From DASPSR01 sp035516175 (lineage in GTDB: Bacteria > Nitrospirota > UBA9217): a stretch of DNA of 64,000 bases. Both the position numbers and the translations under genes were made by a program. The stretch lies in contig DATJAO010000045.1 in the NCBI GenBank assembly GCA_035516175.1, forward strand, positions 1 through 64,000, written 5' to 3'. The notes beneath the pieces are model-generated. The model made no database searches. It saw only the letters and a program-made list of their open reading frames with translations, and was not told the origin of the DNA. Below, piece by piece: positions 1-10,800 of the stretch (within the stretch, counting starts at the first letter, position 1; every line of letters starts with the position of its first letter).

Positions 1-9
1 CATCTTAAA

Positions 10-234
10 AAGGTATCTCCCGGAGCAAATGAGTGTCTCCTGGAGTAGTGGCTGCTTGGCACAGCCTGCGGTCAACCGGTTTGCCTGGAGAAAGACCAGG
101 CCGTCAGTATCAGCCCATAAACCGGGGACGTGGCAAACATCCCTGCCGCATCCGCGAACAGGATCAGCAGTTGCCCTTAGCGCATTAAGGGCCTGATTCG
201 GGAATCCTCGGCCTTCAAACCGGGGAGGATGTCA
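10..234 (+). ncRNA. structured RNA, copy A of a two-copy family
   Basis: About 225 nt that reappear at 58,393-58,624. Visible helices: 22-25 with 37-40; GGCTG/CAGCC (50-54/62-66); GCCTGG/CCAGGC (83-88/96-101); GTGGCA/TGCCGC (130-135/144-149); GGATCAG/CTGATTC (161-167/193-199) enclosing GCCCTTA/TAAGGGC (173-179/186-192); ATCCTC/GAGGAT (204-209/225-230). Loops and several single strands match the second copy, while helix sequences differ but still pair, which is the sign of selected RNA structure. It ends about 20-45 nt before aspS, so it could be a cis-regulatory leader or an independent RNA. I do not recognise it as 6S, RNase P, tmRNA, SRP RNA or any riboswitch I know. Strand is inferred from the downstream genes. 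Confidence 0.7.
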
Positions 235-276
235 ACCACCCTGTTTTGATCTATGAAAAGAAGGGATATTGAACCG

Positions 277-2049
277 GTGAAATCAGCCAAAAAGACGCAT
301 ACCTGCGGAGAATTGACCAAAAAAGAGGTGGGCGCTACAGTGACCCTGATGGGCTGGGTGCACACAAGGAGAGACCATGGAGGCCTCATCTTCGTCGACC
401 TTCGGGACCGCGGCGGCATCACGCAGGTGGTCTTCAATCCCGAGACGTCCGCTGACGCGCACAAATTGGCTCACGAGATCCGGAACGAGTACGTGCTGTC
501 GGTGACGGGTAATGTTTCTCCGCGGCCTGGCAATACGGTGAATCCCAAGCTCCCGACCGGAGAGATAGAAGTGATTGTGAACAACCTCGCGATACTGAAC
601 CAGGCAAAGACACCGCCGTTCATGATCGAGGACGAGACCGACGTGGCCGAGAACCTGAGGCTTAAATACCGCTACCTCGACCTCAGGCGGCCGAGCGTGC
701 AAAAGGTTCTTATCACTCGCCACAAGATAACGCAGACTGTGCGACAATTCCTCGACAGCCAAGGCTTCGTGGACATCGAGACACCGTTCCTTACAAAGAG
801 CACGCCCGAAGGCGCACGGGACTATCTGGTACCAAGCAGGGTGAACCCAGGCATGTTCTTTGCGCTCCCGCAGTCTCCCCAGCTCTTCAAGCAGATCCTG
901 ATGGTTGCGGGGTTCGAGCGCTACTACCAGATCGTGAAGTGCTTCCGCGACGAGGACCTTCGCGCCGACCGTCAGCCAGAATTCACCCAGATCGATCTCG
1001 AGATGTCCTTTGTCGACGAAGAGGAGATTATTTCCCTGATGGAGGAGCTTCTCGTTGTGATAGTCAAACAGGTAAAGGACATGGAGCTTCAGCATCCTTT
1101 CCCGAGACTCTCATATCAGGAGGTTCTCGATCGCTTTGGATCGGACAAACCCGACACGCGCTTTGGGCTTGAGCTCAAGGATGTCTCCGACATCGCCAAG
1201 GCATCTGACTTCAAGGTTTTTCTCCAGGCCGTGGAACTCGGCGGATTGGTCAAGGGCTTCGCCGCACCGGGACTGGCCCGCCTGTCGCGCAAAGAGATGG
1301 ACGACCTCACGAATGAGGCAAAGGTCTTTGGTGCTAAGGGTCTCGCCTGGATCAAGGTAACCGACACCGGTTTTGAATCGCCGATCGCCAAGTTCTTCAA
1401 GGACGGCCAGATCAAGGTCATTGCCGAGCGGCTTGGGGCAAAGCCCGGCGATCTCATGATGTTCATTGCCGACAGCCGGAAGATCGTTGCTGAGACGCTT
1501 GGCTACCTTCGTTTGCTCATGGGCAAACGGCTGAACCTGATCGACGAGGGCAAGTTCAACTTCCTCTGGGTCACGGACTTCCCGCTCGTCGAGTGGAATG
1601 CGGATGAAAAGCGCTACGATGCTATGCACCATCCGTTCACAGCGCCCAAGGACGAGGATGTCCCGCTCATGAAGACTGACCCGCTCAAGGCCAGGGCAAA
1701 AGCCTATGATATAGTTCTGAACGGCTCGGAGATCGGCGGGGGCAGTATCCGTATCCATCGGTCCGAGATCCAATCGCAGATGTTCAGTCTCTTGAACATT
1801 TCTGAAGAGGACGCAAGAAAGAAGTTCGGATTCCTGCTCGAAGCACTCGAATACGGCGCGCCACCCCATGGTGGCCTGGCCTTCGGCCTGGACCGGCTTA
1901 CCGCAATTTTGACGGGTGTTCAGTCCATCCGTGATGTGATCGCTTTCCCAAAGACACAAAAAGCCATCTGCCTCATGACCGAGGCCCCGTCACGCGTTAC
2001 AGCGGCCCAGCTCCAGGAGCTGTCGATCAAGCTGGATATCGTTGAGTAG
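277..2049 (+). CDS. aspS: aspartyl-tRNA synthetase
   Basis: Class II aminoacyl-tRNA synthetase that charges tRNA with aspartate in the cytoplasm. The N-terminus carries the OB-fold anticodon-binding domain (motif GWVHTRRDHGGLIFVDLRDR). The catalytic core holds motif 2 (FRDEDLRADRQPEFTQID) and motif 3 near the C-terminus (GLAFGLDRL), with the bacterial GAD insert between them. Length, about 590 residues, is normal for bacterial AspS. An ATG at 253 would add eight residues but has no ribosome site. GTG 277 has GAAGGGA ten bases upstream and gives the usual N-terminus, so I prefer it. Whether it is discriminating or also charges tRNA-Asn cannot be told by eye; no gatCAB is in the window. The structured RNA immediately upstream may be its leader. 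Confidence 0.95.
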   Translation: MKSAKKTHTCGELTKKEVGATVTLMGWVHTRRDHGGLIFVDLRDRGGITQVVFNPETSADAHKLAHEIRNEYVLSVTGNVSPRPGNTVNPKLPTGEIEVIVNNLAILNQAKTPPFMIEDETDVAENLRLKYRYLDLRRPSVQKVLITRHKITQTVRQFLDSQGFVDIETPFLTKSTPEGARDYLVPSRVNPGMFFALPQSPQLFKQILMVAGFERYYQIVKCFRDEDLRADRQPEFTQIDLEMSFVDEEEIISLMEELLVVIVKQVKDMELQHPFPRLSYQEVLDRFGSDKPDTRFGLELKDVSDIAKASDFKVFLQAVELGGLVKGFAAPGLARLSRKEMDDLTNEAKVFGAKGLAWIKVTDTGFESPIAKFFKDGQIKVIAERLGAKPGDLMMFIADSRKIVAETLGYLRLLMGKRLNLIDEGKFNFLWVTDFPLVEWNADEKRYDAMHHPFTAPKDEDVPLMKTDPLKARAKAYDIVLNGSEIGGGSIRIHRSEIQSQMFSLLNISEEDARKKFGFLLEALEYGAPPHGGLAFGLDRLTAILTGVQSIRDVIAFPKTQKAICLMTEAPSRVTAAQLQELSIKLDIVE

Positions 2050-2087
2050 TTACATTGAGAGAGATGAGAAACAAGCCTACAGGTCAT

Positions 2088-2132
2088 AGCTCATAGTTCG
2101 GCTTAAGGGCGACGACCCAATAGCTATGAGCT
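2088..2132. repeat. intergenic inverted repeat
   Basis: A perfect nine-base inverted repeat, AGCTCATAG at 2088-2096 and CTATGAGCT at 2124-2132, sits between aspS and the dual-CXXC gene. The left arm lies in a short word repeat (catagctcatag). No T-run follows, so it is not a standard intrinsic terminator. It belongs to a style of word-repeat palindrome seen in several other gaps of this window. Confidence 0.5.
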
Positions 2133-2150
2133 GAAGCTTTTGAGGGTATT

Positions 2151-2318
2151 ATGAAGTGCAAGATCTGCGGCAACGAAGTCGAACTCCGGTTAGGGTGACG
2201 CACAGTGACGATGCGCTGCACGGTGTGCGGCAAGGATTTTTCGGTCAAGGATTATATCGACGAAATGGACGAAGAGACGTGGGAGAAGATTTCCCGCCGT
2301 CCCTGCAACCGGGCGTGA
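2151..2318 (+). CDS. dual CXXC small protein with in-frame UGA (predicted selenoprotein)
   Basis: A 55-codon reading frame starting MKCKICGNEVELRLG, then TGA (2196-2198), then RTVTMRCTVCGKDFSVKDYI and a conserved-looking tail ending RRPCNRA before a TGA stop at 2316. The frame is continuous through the first TGA. Two CXXC pairs (CKIC before it, CTVC after it) make a zinc-ribbon-like fold that only exists if the TGA is read. This matches a small family annotated as dual CXXC motif (seleno)protein in Geobacter-like bacteria, known to me from family names only. Residue 16 would be selenocysteine. A hairpin with a GGU loop begins 16 nt after the UGA. Function unknown; a redox or metal-binding role is inference. 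Alternatives are a nonsense mutation or two short ORFs, but the intact downstream CXXC argues for readthrough. Confidence 0.7.
2215..2231 (+). promoter_or_regulatory. SECIS-like hairpin
   Basis: Seven-base-pair stem GCTGCAC/GTGCGGC (one U-G pair) closed by a GGU loop. The loop starts 23 nt after the UGA at 2196-2198. Bacterial SECIS elements lie within the coding region just after UGA and usually show a small apical loop with G in its first positions, as here. A CGCACA/TGTGCG pairing of the flanks (2199-2204 with 2224-2229) is an alternative fold. Confidence 0.55.
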
Positions 2319-2411
2319 GGCATCTCCCGTTCCGCAAGTTCCATATATGTGGTCCTGTCTGATAGGCATTCCTCCTTCTTTAAAATACCAAATCAATACA
2401 GGTGTGCTCAT

Positions 2412-2440
2412 TTGACTTTTTGCTTTTTTTCGTGATACAA
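2412..2440 (+). promoter_or_regulatory. possible sigma70 promoter for the TauE-type exporter gene
   Basis: TTGACT at 2412-2417, a 17-base spacer and ATACAA at 2435-2440. The -35 is good and the -10 is weak. The predicted start lies 15-25 bases before the exporter gene. Confidence 0.35.
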
Positions 2441-2469
2441 AGTTAAAAACCGACAGGGTGGTATTTGAA

Positions 2470-3465
2470 ATGCTGCGGGAGGAATGGATCTTGGATTTTT
2501 TCCATGTGTCGTTTCCCATATCAGGCGTTACTACGAATATTTTGCTTCCGCCGCTCGTTTCGTTAGTGATTTCCTTCTTTACCTCCATGGGCGGCATCTC
2601 CGGAGCATTCCTTCTTCTCCCCTTTCAGATGAGTGTACTTGATTATACTGCCCCTTCCGTGAGCGGGACGAACCACGTCTTTAACATTGTTGCAATTCCA
2701 AGCGGGGTCTATCGCTACATCAAAGAAGGTCGAATGGCATGGCCCCTCACTTGGGTTGTAATTGTCGGCACACTCCCCGGTGTCTTTATCGGTTATTACC
2801 TGCGTGTTCTTTATCTCCCGGACCCGAAGGTATTCAAACTTTTTGTCGGATGTGTATTGCTCTATATCAGTATCCGGCTTTTTAAAGAACTCATCGGCAG
2901 GGCAAAAGCTCAATCACCCGATGCAACGGCCATTGAGGAAAAATTCAGGGCAAAGGTGGAAGAAATCAAAAAACAGCAGGGAGCAAGAGTAGCGGCCGGC
3001 TTGCCGGCTGAGGCGGTCGTGAAAACAATCAGCGTATCGCTCAAGAAGGTCGAATACGAATTCTGGGGAGAAAGATTTTCATTCGATACTGTCGGTATGT
3101 TTGCTCTTGCGTTTATCGTCGGCATCATAGGTGGAGCGTATGGAATCGGCGGGGGGGCCATCATCGCACCTTTTTGCGTGGCATTTTATCACTTGCCCGT
3201 TTATACCATTGCCGGCGCTACGCTCATGGGAACATTCATAACATCGTTTGCAGGAGCGCTGTTTTTCAGCGTTATCCAAGCAACCAATGGCATCTCGCCT
3301 ATGCCCGACTGGCCTTTGGGAATCCTCTTTGGTCTCGGTGGGTTCATGGGCATGTATCTCGGCGCACGGGCCCAGAAGTTCGTTCCACAGAAGTTTATAA
3401 AAGTAATCCTTGGCATTTCCCTCATGGTTCTTGCTGTAAAATATATCACTCAGTATTTTTCATGA
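2470..3465 (+). CDS. TauE/SafE family sulfite/anion exporter, membrane protein
   Basis: Polytopic inner-membrane protein of the TauE/SafE (DUF81) family, whose members export sulfite or sulfo-organic anions. About eight hydrophobic segments fall in two halves. Each half has the family's glycine-rich hairpin: FFTSMGGISGAFLLLP near the start and IVGIIGGAYGIGGGAIIAPF in the middle. A hydrophilic loop of about 80 residues (around 140-215, with EEKFRAKVEEIKKQQGARV) separates them and is longer than usual. GTG 2458 is possible, but ATG 2470 has AGGGTGG eight bases upstream and is preferred. Substrate unknown; sulfite is a family-based guess. It is followed 20 bases later by a decayed membrane gene. 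Confidence 0.85.
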   Translation: MLREEWILDFFHVSFPISGVTTNILLPPLVSLVISFFTSMGGISGAFLLLPFQMSVLDYTAPSVSGTNHVFNIVAIPSGVYRYIKEGRMAWPLTWVVIVGTLPGVFIGYYLRVLYLPDPKVFKLFVGCVLLYISIRLFKELIGRAKAQSPDATAIEEKFRAKVEEIKKQQGARVAAGLPAEAVVKTISVSLKKVEYEFWGERFSFDTVGMFALAFIVGIIGGAYGIGGGAIIAPFCVAFYHLPVYTIAGATLMGTFITSFAGALFFSVIQATNGISPMPDWPLGILFGLGGFMGMYLGARAQKFVPQKFIKVILGISLMVLAVKYITQYFS

Positions 3466-3487
3466 TGAAGGATCACACGTTCACCTG

Positions 3488-4686
3488 TTGAGGAGCTTTC
3501 AAGTAAATAAAACTAAAGCCATTTTTAGCAGCGCAATCGCGCTCTACTTCATCATTGCTCTTGAGATATTGATAACGATAAGCCCCTTTGCAGGTTTTTT
3601 CTAATCAGTGTTCAATCCTGTTCTCCTCGGAATAGCGAAGTATCTTGCAACGAAATGGCTGAGTGCTTTTTCCCTTCCCCATCTGGTGGTTCCGCCTGAT
3701 GATTTTCTGAAATGTATACGGATAATGGGTTCTGTCCTCTTTGTGTTCAGCATGGCTGTCTTTTTTATCTGCGCAATTCAGGTATACGCAAATAAGATTC
3801 TTAGGATAGGGGTCGCCTTAAAAGGTCTCTACTCGATTATTAGGCATCCTCAGTATGTCGGGCTGGGAATCGCGGGTATAGGGCTGTCCATACTCTGGCC
3901 GAGGTTCCTGGTCGCTGTTCTGTGGCTTGTAATGATACTGATATATTATTTTCTCTCTCGGGACGAAGAAAAGAAAATGCTGAAAGAGCATCATGCCACA
4001 TATTCGGAATATATGAACAAGACAGGGATGTTCCTGCCAAAGACGATCGAGAAGTTCATCGTTCCGATAGGCATGCCGGGGAGAATCAAGCTATTCTTGC
4101 TGACTCCTGCATTAACGAGCGGAGGAGCGTTTTTACTGAGCGACTACACCGTAAAACATCTACCACTGTGGACCGATACCGATTTGGTTGCGGTCGCGAT
4201 TCTTCCGGATGATATGCCGAAGATGGCGCACAGAATGGGGATATTCTTCAGATGAAAGAGGTTTCAGGGAGCGGCTAAAGAGCAATGAGAATTATCTTAT
4301 CTACTTCTTGCCGCCTCATTACATAATGCAGGGACTTATCGCAGATACGGGCGGGGCATGGAAACTTTACAAGCAGCATCACGCCATAAGCGTTATCGCT
4401 GACTGGATTTTCCATCCCTTTAGGCACCTGCAGGAGGGACATCATGCCATGCACAGTACGCTGAATCATCCAGAGCGCCAAATGAACGCAGGGATCGCGA
4501 GGAGACTGGTTTTTTTGAAAGTCATCAATATGCAAGGGGACAGACCAACTGATGTGTTCTCCATAAATGCCGTTAGGACGCCGGTATTTCATGGCAGATG
4601 TGGACATACACAATCTGGAAATTCTTTCCTTAGAAGAGCTGCCCCAGGATGCCGGATGGGGAACCCTGCCGACACCGATCTTCTAG
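3488..4686 (+). pseudogene. isoprenylcysteine carboxyl methyltransferase-like membrane protein, broken
   Basis: Membrane protein of the ICMT/phospholipid methyltransferase type. The signature is SIIRHPQYVGLGIAGIGLSI followed by hydrophobic segments and a SRDEEKKMLKEHHATYSEYM stretch, as in ICMT-family proteins. The frame is broken at least three times. TAA 3602-3604 separates an N-terminal hydrophobic segment (FSSAIALYFIIALEILITIS) from the in-frame remainder. A shift near 4240-4250 moves from HRMGIFF to DERGFRERLKSNENYLIYFL. Another near 4590 moves to MADVDIHNLEILSLEELPQD, ending at TAG 4684. The joined frames read as one protein of about 395 residues with a long C-terminal cytoplasmic part. 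Either a real pseudogene or assembly indels; TAA is not a recoding candidate. The N-terminal limit (TTG 3488) is a guess. Confidence 0.65.
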
Positions 4687-4863
4687 ATTTAGAAGAAACA
4701 TAGGCGTTTGACAGGACACACAATTAATCTCTTCCGTAGTCACTCCGCAAGAAAGTATTATGGGCAAGGTAGCTGGAAATCTCCTTTGAAAAATATCTTC
4801 TCTACAAGATGAAACACGGATTGAGCAACTGGCCATGAAATCACACTTCTCCAAAAAAATTAT

Positions 4864-7800
4864 CTACAACGACAGTTTTGCGATAAGCTCTCTCACGGTT
4901 ATGAACAGGTCTCCAGCGATTGGGTGTACGCGCGGCGCTGAGCGGGTTTGGCTCAGCTTCATAAGCGGCGCTTCGGTGTCTTTATTGAAGCAGAGGATAT
5001 CGGCGCGTGTGCCTATGTAGTCGATATGCTGAGGTGCGCCCGAGATGCCGAGGGCGATGATAAGCTTTGGGTTCACCCGGACGCCGGTTTGTCCGATCTG
5101 CGTCTCGAGCGGCAGGAGCTTCAAGTCCTGTGTTACCTTGCGCGTTGCGCCGAACATCGGCGCGAGGCCCAGGGCCTCCAGTTTATTCTTGAGTTCCTGC
5201 GCCAACTCAAAGCCCGAGCGGTCCTTGATGCCGTAACCGAGATCGATGATTACATCGGCCTGTGAGATCGTTGGCGCGGCGACGGGCGGCAAAGGCATGA
5301 TCCAATCGCTGGAAACGGGGAAATCGAGGACCTGAGCATTGAAATCAGCTTTTTGATCAGGCGCGGGAAAGTCCGCCTCAGAGGCAACCGTGATAAAAGC
5401 AGATCCACCGTTCAGCACATGGTGCCGTATGAGCTTGCCCTCATACGCCGGCAGCGAAAAGGTAAGAAGGCCTTCGCTGTCTTTTTTAATATCCGTCACT
5501 CCAGAGCAGAGCAATGTCTTCACGGCCTGCGCTTCCAAATCACCTGCCACGTAAGCGAAGGGGCCGGCCCATTCCGTCCCGGCGAAGATGACAGTCGTGC
5601 CTGATTTTTTCAGCAGGTTGCGGATTAGTTCGCGCTTCCCGCCGTTCGAAAGCCTGCCCTTTTGCGTGTCAACGCAGAACGCCTGCTCGCATCCGTGCGC
5701 CTGCGCAAGCCCCAGAAGCTGCGACCACATCTCCCGGGGAGCGGGGATCACAGCTCGCGCCTTCCTGCTGGTCAGGTCCGCCGCAAGCTTTGATGCGCGG
5801 AGCCCGGCGAGATTTGACTTCTGTCCATGAGGGTCCAGTACGAACCAGACTGAATTGCTGCGTACTGGGGCTCCCAGCACAAGTTCTCCCTTGTACTCCT
5901 GGGCCGCAGCCGCGCTTGCTGATGCCGCGTAGGCCTTGAGATATTCGGCTGCTTGAGCGGCGTTGGTGATCGTCTGCATAAGCATCTTTGCCCCCGCCGG
6001 CAATTCAAAGAGGGAACGCCACGCAGCCGGTACACCTGCAGTCCGCATCACCCGGATGCGGGAGAAGGCAGAGCTGACGGTCTCGGTCATGTCCATCACC
6101 GGCTCAGCAGCGGTGGTAGTGATGCCGATCACCGCCGGCGTGACAACGTGACTTAGTCCGCTCCCATCCGGGTTGGCCTCGATGCGCTCCCTCCGGTAGT
6201 GGAACCGCTTGAGGGTGCCGGCAAGATAAGCGCCAAGGCTCCGATCTCCGTTCAGGCAGTCTGCTCCGGTGATAATGAGATCGTATCGCTGGAGTACCTC
6301 GAGATCCCTCACACTCTTAGCGTATGCATCGGGTCCCGCTGCAGGATCAATATCCAGCCGGTGCAGGTTGTCGGCACGAATGCCTGCAGCCGTTGTCAGG
6401 AGCGGTTCATGCTCGGGACCGCCGGGCATGAGCACGTCGGCGGTTACCCGAGCATGGCTTTCAGCCTTGAGCTCGAGGATCTGTGAAAGAGCTGACAGGT
6501 CAGCAGGATCAATACGCCAGACCAGCTCACGGAGCTTACCCTCCGCAATCCTCGGATGGGGAGAGAGGTCGGCAACGGGCCGGATGATCGAAAGAATGTG
6601 GAACGGTGCGCGCAATATTCCCACTGCTTCCTGCTGCGGTGCATGCGTTTCCGTCATCCTGTCAAGAGCAGCGTCAGCAGCGCGGACCTCTGGCATGTCC
6701 ATATTGTTTGAAATCAGCTCCCATGACGATGCATATTTCCGGTCGAGGTGCCCTAGTCGAGAGATTGCCAAGTCAGCTGCGCGCTTGGCTGCAGCGAGCA
6801 TCGCAGGGACATAGGCCGCTGAATTCCGGGAAAGAAGCGAGATTCGCGTATTGATCCACTCCTGTCGGTATGAGACGCATTCTAGCCTCAGTATCTCACC
6901 GGCCATTTCCGCGAGCGGAAACATAACGGGTTGGAGCATGGCATCGGACCAGCACGTGTCGCCGAGAACGGTAACGGCGTCCTTGATATGACTCCTGAGC
7001 TTGTTCTTCCACGCTGCCAATGTCCGGGATGCATCGTCGCTTTGTGATTCTGGAAGCTCAGGCCAGTCAGCAGCCTGGGCGAGCAAGTCTTTTAAGATGA
7101 GGAAACGCTGCACCTCGTTCGTGCCTTCATAGATCGTGAGAATGCGGCTATCCCTTCGTGCCTTCTCGAGCAGGAACCTCTCCGTCTGGCCCGAGGGGCC
7201 GAAAGCACGCTCGATGAGCGAAATGAGCTCATGGATGTCCTCGGAGCAGAGGTACTTGGCAATAGCCGACTCCATGCGCACGGACTCGTGCCGCCGGTCG
7301 AAAAGCCCAACAAGGTAATAGGCAAGGGATTCGCTTCCGAAGAGAATTGCCGCACCCTCGCCGAGAAGATTGTCCCGCTCAGGCGAAGGAGAGATGCTCG
7401 CAGATGCTTCATACATGAGTTTCCGCATGAGCGCGCAGGAGACCACGGCAAGACCGCAGCGGCCGACATTCAAGGTTTCAAGGGCGTTCACTTGACCATG
7501 GCCCTCGTAGCCGATCACAGCCTCGCGCGGCACGCGCACGCTGTCGATCGAGATCTCGTTCGTAGGGGAGCCGCGCTGGCCCGTCTTCTTCTCGTCGGCG
7601 CCAACCTTGAGTCCCTCGTCATGCCGGTCGACCATAAAACCGGTGACACCTTCCGGCGTCTGTGCGTAAAGGCAAAACTGGGTCGCGATACTCCCGTTTG
7701 TGATCCACATCTTGGCGCCGGTCAGGCTGTAGTATTCATATAGAAGCCCGGCACCCGATTTCCGCACCTGGCCGATGTCGTGGAACATGCACTCCTTGCC

Positions 7801-10800
7801 CTGGCATGCGTAATAGCGCGCGCCCTGGTCAGTCGCGTAATCGTATTTGTCATATCTGATGACCGCTAATTGGCCATCGGCCATCTGATAGGCTATGCCT
7901 AGATCAGTAAAGGTTATCTTGTCCGCATCGATCAGGTACCGCACGCTTGTCTCATCGCCTTCGGCCAGATGGAAGGAATACCTGCCATCGTCGAGCGGGG
8001 TGAGTTTTGCACTCAATAATTTTGCCGTGGTCTTGACGCCTCCCGAGTCAGATCCCGCTGTCGGTTCGGTCAAGGCAAAGGCGCTCAGCCCGCCGTGGCC
8101 GAGAAAGCGGAGAAAGAGCTTGTGGCACCGTTCCCGTCGCGGGAGCTCGTCGAGTGCCGCGCGCACGTCTGGTATGAGTTGTGCGAAGAGTTCCCCGGCA
8201 AGCTTGAGGTTCGCAATAAATCCGCCATAATCTCCGCTTCCGCCAGCAATTCCTGCACCGTAGAAAGCCCGAAGGAAGTTTGCGGCGAGGTATTTGACTA
8301 CGCGCGTACGGCGAATGCGCTCGTCAACGAGCTTCATGACTGCTTCGTATTCTCTCTTTATCCAGGCCGGGTCGGGATTGGCAAGGGTCTGGATCATCTT
8401 CGCGAGCCTCGTGCCGATTTCACCGAGTTTCTGCTCGTCTTGGACGAGTGGCGCGAGCTCTTCTTGTACCCGCGGGAGCTCGTCCTCGAGTCCGAGCAGG
8501 ATCGGCGTGGTCCCGATGCTCGTACTCGCCATGATTAAGAGGTCAATAGCTGCATCGCCGAAGCTCCCGGCGGCGGAATTCAAAATGTAATACTCTGCTT
8601 TACGCCAGCCCAGCCCGTCAACAGATTTGGGGATGTACGTGGCGAGCCACTTGTTCTTTTTTACCGCCGCTATGATGTCGTCAGGAAGATGGTGAATCTT
8701 CTCGATGTAACGTTCTATATCGAGGCCGTCGAATTTTTTGTCCCTGCAGTTCTTCCTGAACCAGTTGGTGAGATCGGTCCAGCGTGCAACGAGTTTGGCG
8801 TCGTGGAGTTGCATCTCGGGTACGAAACGAGGAGAACGGTCAAAAACGGTTGTAAGGAAACTGCCGGATCGGTGCGGAGAGCCAGGTGCTGTGCAGAATG
8901 TTTCGTAGTCGGTATCCAGCGTCACTTGATTGCCCAATGGCTCGATGGGGAACACTGCTGAGGGGGGGACGGTACCCCGGCCAGCGGACAGCTCGGATCT
9001 TTCCACGGCATCCTCGGCCAGCCCGAGCAGGACTTCAACGGCGGCGGCTTCTGCTTCTGTGCTTCTGCCTTCATTGAGTTCTTTTTCGATTGCCACGAGC
9101 AGGCCGCGTATGCCGAGCGCCATGGCCTTGGCTTCCCCGGCAAGAGCTTCGTCGGCATGAGGCGAGAGCGCTATGCACCGTGTCGTGATAGCTTTCAGCC
9201 TTGATGCGAGCTGCCCCAGCGGTTCTCCGCGAACGGGGTCGATGCTGTCGATAGCAGGGACCATGCGATTAAGCTCACGGGACCCCAGTGCTGCGTGCAG
9301 TTTCTGCGCTGCACCGTATCCCGGAGGCAGGTATCTGAAGAGTGAACTGTCGCGGTAGAACCGCGAGAGGAGATCGTCCTCGGAATAGGCAAAACCACCG
9401 AAGACCTGACCCGCGTCGTATCCTAGGGCGCCGCGCTCAGGACCGAAGGCAATGGCCGACAGAGCGGCGCAGAGGAGGTCTAAATCAAGTGCGTGATGAG
9501 GATTGCGGACTACCTCCTCATACCAGCCCCGAGTGGCCGCTTCTGCTCTTAGGCTATCACTCCCGGGGGGAGATGTTGCCGATAATATTTCGTAAAGGGT
9601 CTCTAGAAGGAGCCGCCACGCTTCGGTCCGAGCGATCATGGCCTTGACCGCTCCAAGCTTTGCTATGCCGTCTCTACCCTCGGTGTCGAGCATCTGACTG
9701 GGAAACTGGATCCTGCCGGCAGCGTGCTCCTTTACTCTCCTGCAGAGATAGTCAGCGGCACCGAGGGCGATCGCGAGATAAGATGCCGAATCCGGCACGC
9801 CTTCTTTCATGGGTATTCTGACAGCCTGCTTCTTAACTGTGCAGTAGAGGGAGATGTCGGACAACCCGGCTGCTCTGAACCCGATTGCCGGCGACGGAGA
9901 GATCGTGACGCCTGGTGTAGAGAGCGGCACGAGGTATCCTTTGCCGTTCGCAAGGATGAGAAGCGATCTGCTTGCGGCGCAGGGAACGAGATTGAGCGTG
10001 CCCTTGAACCCCGCACTGTCACCGCTCTCCCGGATGTCGAGATGGCTGCCATCTACCGTGCAGACGCCTGGATCGCGAGGGATGTCTGACTTCCTCAGTA
10101 TTTTGAGTGCGGAGAAATGGTGCGCCGCGATCAGGCCGAGCGCCGGACTTACCGATGAGAGCACGCGCAGGGTCTTCAGTGCGGCATTCTGATGTTCTAT
10201 GATGAATTGCCTGAGCTTCTCAGCCCAGTATTCAGGCAGGGGCTGCTCTTCCCACTGCTTCACGACCCTGTCGGGGAATGCCTCCGAAACCTCTTCGTAT
10301 GCATGATCGCTGCTTGAGACTGTTACGGATGATGCACGTGTAGCGCTTCCCGATTCACCGTAATCATGATGCCATGCTTTAAGCTGCTGCTCGAGCCCTT
10401 GAGTGGAGTACAGCGCGTGGAACAACCTGCCTTCCATGAGCCTCAGCGTGATATCCCTTCTGGTAGATTGGACGAGCCGGACCGCTCCGTATCTCCCGTC
10501 GTTCGCAAGGGCGGTTTCGAGCTTTGCAAGCTTTTCTGAGAACCTTCGGCCGAGCTCGAGCGGCCATTCTCTTCTTCCGGCATCAGCGGACGCAGGAAGT
10601 TTTGCTATCGAGTCTCTGAAAGCGGCCGACGCATTCAGCGCAGTACGGCGGGCAATTACGATATCATCGCTCAGGTAGTAAAGATTCACGTCGAAAGCTT
10701 CAGGGAGTTTGACTGAAGAATTATCGGGTACTGGCATGGTTTGTAAGGATTCAAGGAAGAGGTCAATAGCCCCGGTCTCCGGCCGGAAGATGAGCTTGTG

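Noticed and set aside
10..234. Copy A as 6S RNA, RNase P RNA, tmRNA, SRP RNA or a known riboswitch
   Set aside because: The core consensus words of these classes are absent, the architecture is a series of hairpins and two copies exist. Kept as an unassigned structured RNA.
283..1095. Long open frames antisense to aspS (283-1095 and 1111-1959, minus)
   Set aside because: Mirror frames of a high-GC conserved gene; their translations show no family features and no ribosome sites.
3602..3604. TAA in the ICMT-like gene as a recoding signal
   Set aside because: TAA is not used for selenocysteine or pyrrolysine, and the same gene has further frame shifts, so decay or error is simpler.
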